6,507 nt of DNA, taken from an uncultured Bacilli bacterium (GTDB taxonomy: Bacteria > Bacillota_I > Bacilli_A > RF39 > UBA660). The stretch covers positions 1 through 6,507 of the forward strand of contig CANQZX010000056.1 in assembly GCA_947628445.1 (NCBI GenBank), given 5' to 3'. Positions 1-6,496 of the stretch are shown here, one piece after another; the first letter of the stretch is position 1; each line of letters begins with the position of its first letter. Below the pieces are notes generated by a model. That model had not been told where the DNA came from. It was given only the letters and a program-made list of their open reading frames with translations, and did no database searches. The translations under genes were made by a program, and so were the position numbers.

Positions 1-1863
1 CCGGAAGAAATTAGTAAAATGCCTTTAGTTGAACCATTTATTCAAAAAACTTTAGGTCAATTAATTGCCCAAGTATTTAAAAGATATAAAACGAGTGAAA
101 CCTCAGTAATGCTTGATAAATTAAAAGATTTGGGCTTTAAATATTCAACAGTGGCTGGTATTACGGTTTCCATTGCCGATGTTGTTCGAAGCGATAAAAA
201 GGAAGAAATTATTGCTGGGGCTAAAGCCAAAGTAGAAAAAATTAATAAACAATATCAACGTGGTTTAATTACGGAACAAGAAAGATATGCTTCTGTTATT
301 CAAGTTTGGACCGAAGCCACGGATGATGTTAAAAACGAACTTAAAGCAATTAGTGAAAACAATTATGATAACCCAATATTCATGATGATGAATAGTGGAG
401 CCCGGGGTAAGATTTCGAACTTTACCCAACTTGCTGGTATGCGGGGCTTAATGGCTAAACCAGATGGTTCCACAGTGGAAATTCCGATTACCTCATCCTT
501 CATTGAAGGTTTAAGTGTATCAGAATTCTTCTTATCTACCCATGGTTCCCGGAAAGGTTCAGCCGATACTGCTTTACGGACCGCCGATTCTGGTTATTTA
601 ACTAGACGGTTAGTTGATGTGGCTCAAGATATCATTGTTAAAGAATATGATTGTGGTACGGTTCAAGGTGTTACCGTTTACGATTTAGTTAACGAAAAAG
701 ATGGTTCCGTTATTGAAACCTTAGCCGAAAGAATTTTAGGTCGCTTTGCCGCTAAAAAAATTGTTGATCCAAATACCAAGGAAACTATTCTTGAAGCCGG
801 CGAAATGATTACCGAAAACGTCGTGGCTAAAGTAACTAAAGCGGGCATCAAAAAAGTCGAAATCCGCAACGTCTTAACATGTAAATCCAATAATGGGGTT
901 TGTCAAAAATGTTATGGTCGCAATTTAGCAACGGGTAACTTAGTTGAACAAGGAGAAGCGGTGGGAATTATGGCAGCCCAATCCATTGGGGAACCAGGTA
1001 CCCAACTTACCATGCGGACATTCCATACTGGTGGGGTTGCCGGCGGCGATGATATCACGCAAGGTCTACCAAGAGTTGAAGAATTATTCGAAGCTCGGAC
1101 ACCAAAAGGTAAAGCAACAATTGCCGAAATTTCTGGTAAAGTTATTGGCATTGAAGAAAGCAATGGTAAATACAATATTACCATTGAAAATGAAGCCGGT
1201 GTGCGCGAACATACGACGAACTACAATATGAAATTAAGAGTGGAAGTTGGCGATGAAGTTGAAGCGGGCGATAAATTAACCGAAGGGGTTATTTCACCAA
1301 AAGAATTACTTGCGGTTACCGACCCACTTACAGCTCAAGAATACATCTTAAAAGAAGTTCAAATGGTCTATAAATTACAAGGTGTTGATATTAACGATAA
1401 ACATATTGAGCTTATTGTTAAACGGATGATTAATAAAGTGCGGATTATCGATGCTGGTGATACGGACTTTGTTGAAGGTCTAACGGTTTCATTAAGAGAA
1501 TTTACGGAAGGTAACAAACCAGTGATTTTATCTGGGGGAATACCTGCTAAAGGTAATCCAATTATGTTAGGTATTACCAAGAGTTCTTTGGAAACGGATT
1601 CCTTCTTATCTGCGGCTTCCTTCCAAGAAACAACAAGAGTTTTAACGGATGCAGCGATTCGCGGTAAAGTTGATAACTTGATGGGCTTAAAAGAAAATGT
1701 TATTATTGGTAAACTTATTCCGGCTGGTACAGGATACAAGCAATATAGCGATATTAACATTGACTTAGAAAAGGCCTTACTCACGGATGATGCCAGTGAA
1801 GTATTAGAAGATAAGTTAATGAGTGATGACGATTTAACTATCGAAACTCCTGAAGCGGAATAA
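1..1863 (+). CDS. rpoC: RNA polymerase subunit beta' (C-terminal half, 5' partial)
   Basis: Catalytic core subunit of DNA-dependent RNA polymerase. The frame is open from base 1, so the ATG at base 19 is internal. About 620 codons are visible, roughly half of a usual beta' of about 1200 residues; the N-terminal half, with the Mg-binding NADFDGD motif and first zinc site, lies outside. Counting codons from base 1: the NSGARGK segment is at 131-137; the bridge helix is around 175-205 (STHGSRKGSADTALRTADSG); the second zinc site is C218, C294, C301 and C304 (C-X75-C-X6-C-X2-C, close to the E. coli spacing); the trigger loop starts around 331 with TMRTFHTGG (M338, R339, H342) and runs straight into DITQGLPR. 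The SI3 insertion of proteobacteria is therefore absent, as in Gram-positives. The tail is acidic (ending ETPEAE). Stop TAA, followed at once by a terminator, so this is the last gene of its (probably rpoBC) transcript. Identification is certain. Confidence 0.98.
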   Translation, partial: PEEISKMPLVEPFIQKTLGQLIAQVFKRYKTSETSVMLDKLKDLGFKYSTVAGITVSIADVVRSDKKEEIIAGAKAKVEKINKQYQRGLITEQERYASVIQVWTEATDDVKNELKAISENNYDNPIFMMMNSGARGKISNFTQLAGMRGLMAKPDGSTVEIPITSSFIEGLSVSEFFLSTHGSRKGSADTALRTADSGYLTRRLVDVAQDIIVKEYDCGTVQGVTVYDLVNEKDGSVIETLAERILGRFAAKKIVDPNTKETILEAGEMITENVVAKVTKAGIKKVEIRNVLTCKSNNGVCQKCYGRNLATGNLVEQGEAVGIMAAQSIGEPGTQLTMRTFHTGGVAGGDDITQGLPRVEELFEARTPKGKATIAEISGKVIGIEESNGKYNITIENEAGVREHTTNYNMKLRVEVGDEVEAGDKLTEGVISPKELLAVTDPLTAQEYILKEVQMVYKLQGVDINDKHIELIVKRMINKVRIIDAGDTDFVEGLTVSLREFTEGNKPVILSGGIPAKGNPIMLGITKSSLETDSFLSAASFQETTRVLTDAAIRGKVDNLMGLKENVIIGKLIPAGTGYKQYSDINIDLEKALLTDDASEVLEDKLMSDDDLTIETPEAE

Positions 1864-1866
1864 TCT

Positions 1867-1898
1867 AACCAATCTGTCAAAAACAGATTGGTTTTTTT
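1867..1898 (+). terminator. Intrinsic terminator after rpoC
   Basis: A perfect 11-bp stem (AACCAATCTGT at 1867-1877 with ACAGATTGGTT at 1883-1893) encloses a 5-base loop CAAAA. A run of seven T (1892-1898) starts inside the stem base. It lies four bases after the rpoC stop and is a textbook Rho-independent terminator. Its 3' arm and T-run also overlap the possible -35 region of the next gene. Confidence 0.92.
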
Positions 1899-1916
1899 GG
1901 GTTCTTTTGGTATGAT
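1888..1916 (+). promoter_or_regulatory. Extended -10 promoter for the pseudouridine synthase operon
   Basis: TGGTATGAT at 1908-1916 matches the extended -10 pattern TGnTATAAT with one mismatch in the hexamer. At a 17-base spacing the -35 position (1888-1893, TTGGTT) matches TTGACA only in TTG and lies in the 3' arm of the rpoC terminator. A weak -35 is usual for extended -10 promoters. Six bases separate the -10 from the ATG at 1923, so transcription would start at or next to the start codon. No Shine-Dalgarno sequence is present between the terminator and the ATG. The call rests on sequence pattern alone. Confidence 0.65.
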
Positions 1917-1922
1917 ATTCTT

Positions 1923-2573
1923 ATGAAGAAATTAGATATTAGGTATGAAGATAAGGATCTTATTGTCGTAAGTAAACCGGCGAAAATGTTAACCATTAGT
2001 GATAACAGTTCAAGGTCCAGTTTATATGAGGCCGTAAGTGATTATGTTAAAAAACAACATAAAAGCAATAAAATTTTTATTGTGCATCGCCTAGATAAAG
2101 ATACCGAGGGCCTTATTGTTTTTGCTAAAAGTATGCGGGTAAAAACTTTATTGCAAAAAAATTGGGACCAAGTAAGTCGAAAATATTACGCGGTAGTGGA
2201 GGGCCAAATAAAACCTCAGCAAAAGACCTTAATTAATTATTTAAAAGAAAGTAAAACTTATCAAGTTTATGTAAGTAAGGAAGGTCAAAAGGCCATTACG
2301 GAATATACCGTGATTAAAAGGAATAACAAATATAGTTTAATTGATATTAATATAAAAACGGGACGGAAAAATCAAATTCGCGTGCAATTAAGTCATTATG
2401 GTTATCCAATTGTTGGTGATAAAAAATATGGTAGTTTAAGTAAAGCTTTAAATCGTTTGGCGCTCGTGGCCTATAGTTTAAGTTTTCGCCATCCTGTAAC
2501 AGGGGTCTTAATTACTTTAACAACTCCGGTGCCTAAAGATTTCTTAGCGTTAGTTGAGGAGGGAAAGAAATGA
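1923..2573 (+). CDS. RluA-family pseudouridine synthase
   Basis: Converts specific uridines in rRNA or tRNA to pseudouridine; cytoplasmic. The 216-residue protein is about the size of E. coli RluA and has no N-terminal S4 RNA-binding domain: the catalytic domain begins at once (YEDKDLIVVSKP at 8-19). The family motif is HRLDKDTEG at 55-63, with D58 as the expected catalytic Asp; Glu stands where the usual HRLDxxTSG has Ser. The second core motif, TGRKNQIRVQL followed by GYPIVGDKKYG, is intact, as is the closing RHPVTG segment. The ATG at 1923 is the only sensible start, because no upstream in-frame start exists and the conserved core begins a few residues in; it has no Shine-Dalgarno and is probably leaderless. 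It is first in a four-gene operon; its TGA stop overlaps the next ATG (ATGA). Family assignment is firm, but the target uridine (23S rRNA or tRNA) cannot be told from sequence. Confidence 0.93.
   Translation: MKKLDIRYEDKDLIVVSKPAKMLTISDNSSRSSLYEAVSDYVKKQHKSNKIFIVHRLDKDTEGLIVFAKSMRVKTLLQKNWDQVSRKYYAVVEGQIKPQQKTLINYLKESKTYQVYVSKEGQKAITEYTVIKRNNKYSLIDINIKTGRKNQIRVQLSHYGYPIVGDKKYGSLSKALNRLALVAYSLSFRHPVTGVLITLTTPVPKDFLALVEEGKK
2556..2563 (+). promoter_or_regulatory. Ribosome binding site of the dGTPase-like gene
   Basis: GAGGAGGG lies six bases before the ATG at 2570, inside the end of the preceding gene. It fixes the start that overlaps the upstream stop (ATGA) and contrasts with the missing site in front of the first gene of the operon. 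Confidence 0.85.
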
Positions 2574-3700
2574 AAATAACTAATATTTATGCATCATCTT
2601 ATGCGTGTCAAGATTCTGCGGCAATCTATTTTACCTTGGAAGAAAATAATGATCTACGGCCGCCTTTTAGTCACGATGCCGACCGCATTATTTATTCTTT
2701 GGCTTTTTCACGGTATTTAAATAAAACCCAAGTATTTACATATCAAAAACATGATCATTTAACCAAAAGAATGACTCATGTAATTTATGTTAGTAAAATT
2801 GCTCGAACTATTGGGCGAAGCCTAAACTTAAATGAAGATTTAATCGAAGCCGCGGCTTTAGGCCATGATTTGGGGCATACGCCTTTTGGTCATGTCGGGG
2901 AAAAAATCTTAAATGATTTGGCGCAAAAATATCACTTAGGTTCTTTTAATCATAATGTTCATAGTGTCCGGCTCCTTAAAGATATTGAAAATTATGGCCA
3001 AGGTTTAAATATTTCCGTCCAAGTTTTAGATGCTATTTTATGTCATAATGGCGAAATGGCTTTAGGTAAATATGAACCGGTTAAAAAAACGCCGGAACAA
3101 TTTTTAAAAGAATACGAAGCCAGTTATACGGATCCGGCAATTTTAGCGAAAATGCGGCCGATGACCTTGGAAGGTTGTGTAGTGCGCATCAGTGATTTGA
3201 TTGCTTATCTGGGGCGTGATATTGAAGATGCGGTTCGCCTCAATTTAATTAATTATGCGGATATTCCAAAGCAAATTAAAAAAACTTTAGGCACTACGAA
3301 TAGTCAAATTATATCGACGATTATTAATGATATAATTACCCATAGTAGTAATAAGCCCTACATAGAATTAAGTCCCGAGATTTTTAAAGCCATTGTAGCT
3401 TTAAAAAAGTTTAATTATGAACACATTTATAATTTAGCTTATACTAAGCAAGAAAAAAAACAAATGGCTGCCGATTTTTCGTTACTGTTTAAAACCCTTT
3501 TAAAAGATTTAAAAGGGATGAATAAAAGATCGGCTATTGTGAAATATTATGAGGTAATGGTGCCAAGGTATCAAAATCAACCATTAGAACGGATTGTTTT
3601 AGATTATATCGCGGGAATGACCGATGATTACTTTGCAAAACAAGTAAATAAAATCCGGCAAAAAAACCATACTAGAAAAGAGGTGGAACATGACATATAA
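2570..3700 (+). CDS. HD-domain dGTPase-like triphosphohydrolase
   Basis: Predicted metal-dependent phosphohydrolase of the dGTPase (dNTP triphosphohydrolase) group, which splits dNTPs into nucleoside and triphosphate in the cytoplasm. In the 376-residue protein the N-terminal signature reads HDADRIIYSLAFSRYLNKTQ (35-54), matching the family pattern of an Asp-Arg-Ile-Ile helix followed by KTQVF. HD metal ligands are all present: H70 (RMTHV), H99 and D100 (LGHDLGHTPFGH), and D209 (RISDL). The FNHNVHSVR segment (126-134) occupies the place of the family's conserved loop after the HD motif, and the C-terminal DYIAGMTDDY (345-354) is also typical. The start is supported by GAGGAGGG six bases upstream. 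It overlaps the previous gene by 4 bases and the next by 11. Membership of the family is clear; the preferred dNTP and any allosteric control by nucleotides are unknown. It may be one of the Firmicute dGTPase-like proteins of unproven substrate. Confidence 0.88.
   Translation: MKITNIYASSYACQDSAAIYFTLEENNDLRPPFSHDADRIIYSLAFSRYLNKTQVFTYQKHDHLTKRMTHVIYVSKIARTIGRSLNLNEDLIEAAALGHDLGHTPFGHVGEKILNDLAQKYHLGSFNHNVHSVRLLKDIENYGQGLNISVQVLDAILCHNGEMALGKYEPVKKTPEQFLKEYEASYTDPAILAKMRPMTLEGCVVRISDLIAYLGRDIEDAVRLNLINYADIPKQIKKTLGTTNSQIISTIINDIITHSSNKPYIELSPEIFKAIVALKKFNYEHIYNLAYTKQEKKQMAADFSLLFKTLLKDLKGMNKRSAIVKYYEVMVPRYQNQPLERIVLDYIAGMTDDYFAKQVNKIRQKNHTRKEVEHDI
3680..3686 (+). promoter_or_regulatory. Ribosome binding site of the first M16 gene
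   Basis: GAGGTGG ends three bases before the ATG at 3690 and lies within the last codons of the dGTPase-like gene. It matches the anti-Shine-Dalgarno well and decides the start that gives the 11-base gene overlap. Confidence 0.8.
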
Positions 3701-4943
3701 AACTTATGATTGTAATTCATATCGCATTCATACCATTAAAACCGATAAATTTAAAACTTGTCATTTAGAAATTATTTTTCGGAAAAAAGCTCAAAAAGAA
3801 GATTTAGCTAAGGATGCTCTTTTAGCGGATGTCTTAATGGAAACATCAAAAATGTATCCGACCAGACAAGAGTTTATGGCTCGTCTAGAGGAATTATATC
3901 GGGCCACTTTCTTTGGGATGACAACGAAAGTAGGTAATCTTTTATTTACCAATTTTATTTTTGAGTTTATTAATCCCGAATTTATTACCGAAGAAGATTA
4001 TTTAAACGAGGCCTTAAAGTTTCCTTTTGCGGTTATTGAAAACCCTAATGCGATTAATAGTGAGTTTGATTTAAAAACTTTTAAATTATGTCAAAAACGG
4101 TGTTTATTAGATATTAAAAGTGTAATTGAAGATTCACTCCGGTTAAGTATTAAAAAAACATTGAGTTTATTAGATACCCCAACAGGTTATGATCTTTTAG
4201 GCAGCGAAGAAGAAATGGCCGATATCACGCCGAGTAGTTTATATGATCATTATCAAAAATTATTTAAAGAAAATGAATGTGATATTTTTTTAATTGGTAA
4301 TTTGGATATGGATCAAGCTGTAAGCATAATAAAACAAAATTTCCATAAACGGATTATTAACCATCTGAAACTTACTATTCCTGTTGCCAATGAAATAAGA
4401 AAAAAAGCCCTAAGTCAAACCGCCAAAGGGGATTTTGTTCAAACTAATTTAAATATACTTTATAATTTAGTTAATTTAACACCTTATGAAAAAGATATTG
4501 TCTTTAATGTTTATAATTATATTTTAGGTAATGGGGGAATTACCAGTAAACTTTATCAAGAAATAAGAGAGAAAAAATCTTATTGTTATGCTATTAGTAG
4601 TATGTATTTAAAACATGATAATTTGCTGTTAATTCATGTGGGCTTAGATAAAGAAAATGAAAAAGATACTTTAAAATCAATCAAAAAAATTATTGCTGCC
4701 ATGGCTGCCGGGAAGTTTAGCGATGAAGAATTGCAAGATGCTAAAACTAATTTAGAAATGTCGCTTAATTTATCTTTGGATAATCAAGTGGCCATTTTAA
4801 ATAACTATGCCTTTAAGATTTTTGCCAATCTTCCTTCCTTAGAAGAAAGAATTAAACAATTAAAAGCTGTAACGCGCGAAGATGTAATCAAAGTGGCTCA
4901 AAAATTGAAACTTAATCTTACTTTTGTGTTGGAGGGAAAATAA
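3690..4943 (+). CDS. ymfF: Catalytically dead M16 peptidase subunit (YmfF-like)
   Basis: Peptidase family M16 homologue of 417 residues with the usual two tandem M16 half-domains and no signal peptide, so cytoplasmic. The zinc motif HxxEH is missing: the expected helix (around residues 40-55) reads LLADVLMETSKMYPT and offers no His. The second half keeps the substrate-binding pair typical of M16 C-terminal domains: R293 and Y300 in SKLYQEIREKKSYCYA (R-x6-Y). In Bacilli such a dead subunit (YmfF; also named YfmF in some databases) sits beside an active partner (YmfH), as it does here. By analogy with mitochondrial processing peptidase and other M16B heterodimers, it probably forms a dimer with the next gene product. 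Some database names link this pair to 5-aminopentanol modification of elongation factor P in Bacillus; that role is not shown by the sequence. It overlaps the upstream gene by 11 bases and the downstream gene by one. Family is sure; the ymfF name is by resemblance and context. Confidence 0.85.
   Translation: MTYKTYDCNSYRIHTIKTDKFKTCHLEIIFRKKAQKEDLAKDALLADVLMETSKMYPTRQEFMARLEELYRATFFGMTTKVGNLLFTNFIFEFINPEFITEEDYLNEALKFPFAVIENPNAINSEFDLKTFKLCQKRCLLDIKSVIEDSLRLSIKKTLSLLDTPTGYDLLGSEEEMADITPSSLYDHYQKLFKENECDIFLIGNLDMDQAVSIIKQNFHKRIINHLKLTIPVANEIRKKALSQTAKGDFVQTNLNILYNLVNLTPYEKDIVFNVYNYILGNGGITSKLYQEIREKKSYCYAISSMYLKHDNLLLIHVGLDKENEKDTLKSIKKIIAAMAAGKFSDEELQDAKTNLEMSLNLSLDNQVAILNNYAFKIFANLPSLEERIKQLKAVTREDVIKVAQKLKLNLTFVLEGK
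4931..4936 (+). promoter_or_regulatory. Ribosome binding site of the second M16 gene
   Basis: GGAGGG lies six bases before the ATG at 4943, at the end of the preceding gene. It favours this ATG over the in-frame ATG five codons later and supports reinitiation at the TAATG junction. Confidence 0.8.
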
Positions 4944-6220
4944 TGAAAGAAATAATCATGAAAGGCTTAGAGGAAAAAATCTATGAAGCCAAAACGAAAG
5001 AGGGTTTAAAGGTTTATATCTGGCCCAAGGAAAATGTTAAGGGGACCTATCTGACATTATCGGTTAATTTTGGTTCTATTCATACAGAGTTTAAAGTTGG
5101 TAATAAAACTTATAAAATGCCTAATGGGGTTGCCCATTTTTTAGAACATGTTAAGTTTAATATTGCCAAAGACACCACAGCCCATGAATTAATTCAAAAA
5201 CTTGGCGGCGAGGCCAATGCTTTTACGACTTTTAAGTTTACCAGTTATACGCTTTATACCGCCCAAAATGTTAAAGATAATTTAAATACTTTATTAGATT
5301 ATGTTTATACACCATACTTTACCAAACAATTAATCAATAAAGAAAAGGGGATTATCATTGAAGAAGCCAAAATGAATTTGGATGATCCTTATAGTGTTAG
5401 TTATTTTGCTTTTTATCGCCAATTATTTCATAAAATAAAATATCGTTACGAAATCACGGGGACACCGGATGAAATTAAAAAAATTACGGTCCAAGATGTG
5501 GAAAATGCTTATCGCTATTTTTATCATCCCGAGAATATGTTTTTAGTTGTAACCGGCAATGTTAATCCGTATGAAATAATTAAAATTGTCGAAGAAAATC
5601 TCAATACCAAAAGTTTTGGTAAGTTTGTAAAACCCGAAATTATGAAAGTAAAAGAAGATAAAAAAGTGGTTTCAGCTCACCAAGATTTGGCTTTAAATAT
5701 TAGTACACCGGAGATGAAAATGGCTTTTAAGATTCCTCGGAATAAATTTAAAAATGTAAGCGACCGCGAATTAATGATTTATTTAAATCTTTTACTTAAT
5801 ATTAATTTTGGTACGACTAGTGCTTTTCGGGAAATGCTCCGGACTAAAGAATTAATGGCTAGTTTTGCTTCCCGGGTTTCATTGGTCGAAGATTATATCA
5901 TTATCTATTTTAATGCCGTTACCGATTATGCTTCCGAGATTGAAAAACATGTTTTAAAGCAAATGGATAATTTAATTTTAACTGAAGCCGAATTTGACCG
6001 GAAACGCAAAGTGGAAATTGCCACCTTGATATTACAATATGACAATGTATTGAATGTTAATGAGGCCATTCAAGCGGATTTAGTTCATTATGGTAAGATT
6101 ACCGATAATATTAAAGAAATATTGGAAAAATTAGATTATAAAAAGTTTCAAGAAATAGCCCGAGGTATCACTCTTGATAATAAAGCCACAATGGTTTTAG
6201 TATCCCAAATAAAGGAATAA
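4943..6220 (+). CDS. ymfH: Zinc-dependent M16 peptidase, active subunit (YmfH-like)
   Basis: Metallopeptidase of family M16, 425 residues, with no signal peptide or membrane segment. The inverted zinc motif HFLEH is at 65-69 (H65 and H69 bind zinc, E68 is the general base), preceded by GVA and followed by the family's LGGEANAFTTFKFTSYT segment. The third zinc ligand is most likely E141 in EKGIIIEEAKMNLDDP. YHPENMFLVVTGN (194-206) is the usual strand ending the first half. In the second half the segment SAFREMLRTKELMASFASR keeps R300, but the Tyr expected seven residues on is Ser307. So this subunit has the zinc site and lacks the R/Y pair that its neighbour has. It overlaps the ymfF-like stop by one base (TAATG), which suggests coupled translation and a 1:1 complex. 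It is the last gene of the operon, and a weak terminator begins in its stop codon. No ymfI-like reductase follows, unlike the Bacillus order. The family and activity call are strong; the substrate is unknown. Confidence 0.9.
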   Translation: MKEIIMKGLEEKIYEAKTKEGLKVYIWPKENVKGTYLTLSVNFGSIHTEFKVGNKTYKMPNGVAHFLEHVKFNIAKDTTAHELIQKLGGEANAFTTFKFTSYTLYTAQNVKDNLNTLLDYVYTPYFTKQLINKEKGIIIEEAKMNLDDPYSVSYFAFYRQLFHKIKYRYEITGTPDEIKKITVQDVENAYRYFYHPENMFLVVTGNVNPYEIIKIVEENLNTKSFGKFVKPEIMKVKEDKKVVSAHQDLALNISTPEMKMAFKIPRNKFKNVSDRELMIYLNLLLNINFGTTSAFREMLRTKELMASFASRVSLVEDYIIIYFNAVTDYASEIEKHVLKQMDNLILTEAEFDRKRKVEIATLILQYDNVLNVNEAIQADLVHYGKITDNIKEILEKLDYKKFQEIARGITLDNKATMVLVSQIKE

Positions 6221-6241
6221 AGCTCTTTTTTAGAGTTTTTT
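6219..6241 (+). terminator. Weak A/U-rich intrinsic terminator after the M16 pair
   Basis: AAAGCTCT (6219-6226) can pair with AGAGTTTT (6232-6239), eight pairs including one G-T wobble, around a five-T loop. The T-run 6236-6241 follows. The stem starts inside the TAA stop codon (6218-6220). It is less stable than the rpoC terminator, so read-through into the next gene is possible. Confidence 0.65.
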
Positions 6242-6260
6242 CTTTATTTTAATTTAATAA

Positions 6261-6271
6261 TATTATACAAT
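6261..6271 (+). promoter_or_regulatory. Possible -10 element for the acyltransferase-like gene
   Basis: Two overlapping -10-like hexamers occur in TATTATACAAT: TATTAT (6261-6266) and TACAAT (6266-6271), each one mismatch from TATAAT. No convincing -35 is seen at 17 bases, and the surroundings are so AT-rich that chance matches are expected. Position between a terminator and a new gene is the main support. Confidence 0.35.
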
Positions 6272-6277
6272 GTTCTT

Positions 6278-6282
6278 GAGGT
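6278..6282 (+). promoter_or_regulatory. Ribosome binding site of the last gene
   Basis: GAGGT lies five bases before the ATG at 6288. It supports this reading frame as a genuine gene start even though the frame closes early. Confidence 0.6.
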
Positions 6283-6287
6283 AGTTT

Positions 6288-6482
6288 ATGTTATATATTT
6301 TTGGTTTATTTTTGCTTTTATCAATTATTAATATGAAAATTCCCCAATTATCCGGAATTGATGAACACGCTTTAGATCACAATCGCACCACAATGATTAA
6401 TGGCTTTTTTGTCGCTTTAATTTTATTTAGTCATTTTAACCTCACATTCCTTTCACTTTGTTCAAGGCACACATTGTCATGA
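6288..6482 (+). CDS. Acyltransferase-3-like membrane protein N-terminus, probably frameshifted or truncated
   Basis: The frame of 64 codons opens with a hydrophobic segment (residues 2-15), then a polar stretch, then a second membrane segment in TTMINGFFVALILFSHFN (34-51). The T-x-INGxFV...SHF pattern resembles the start of OafA/YrhL-type acyltransferase-3 proteins, many-spanning membrane enzymes that move acyl groups onto surface sugars or lipids; the His of the SHF motif (H49) would be the key residue. Such proteins have well over 300 residues, so this is at most the first tenth. From about codon 53 (LSLCSRHTLS) the reading no longer looks like the family and ends at TGA 6480-6482. The -1 frame from about 6446 stays open to the window end and reads more plausibly (FKAHIVMKTLNKIYF). 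A frameshift near 6441-6452 would explain this, as error or as pseudogene. Start and ribosome binding site look real; the family call is from memory of the pattern only. A genuine small membrane protein is the alternative. Confidence 0.45.
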   Translation: MLYIFGLFLLLSIINMKIPQLSGIDEHALDHNRTTMINGFFVALILFSHFNLTFLSLCSRHTLS

Positions 6483-6496
6483 AAACATTGAACAAA
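6457..6496. repeat. Short imperfect hairpin: 9-bp inverted repeat with 22-base spacer
   Basis: TTTGTTCAA (6457-6465) is the exact reverse complement of TTGAACAAA (6488-6496), with 22 bases between. ACATTG also occurs twice, at 6471-6476 and 6485-6490. It overlaps the suspect end of the acyltransferase-like frame. No function is assigned, and it could be chance in AT-rich DNA. Confidence 0.3.

Noticed and set aside
19..21. ATG as the start of the first gene
   Set aside because: The frame is open to base 1 and the protein is the C-terminal half of RpoC, so this Met is internal.
678..1880. Open frames on the minus strand at 678-890, 912-1184 and 1368-1880, and on the plus strand at 944-1231
   Set aside because: All lie inside rpoC, whose conserved motifs fix the real frame; the products have no recognisable motif and low-complexity hydrophobic or polar make-up typical of shadow frames.
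2571..2579. TGA read as Trp (code 4) at the end of the pseudouridine synthase gene
   Set aside because: It would add only two residues before a TAA, so it is not informative. The few Trp codons elsewhere are all TGG and no internal TGA occurs in the recognised genes, so TGA is taken as stop.
3453..3460. Run of eight A in the dGTPase-like gene as a slippage site
   Set aside because: It encodes ordinary Lys codons and the conserved C-terminal motif follows in the same frame; such runs are expected at this base composition.
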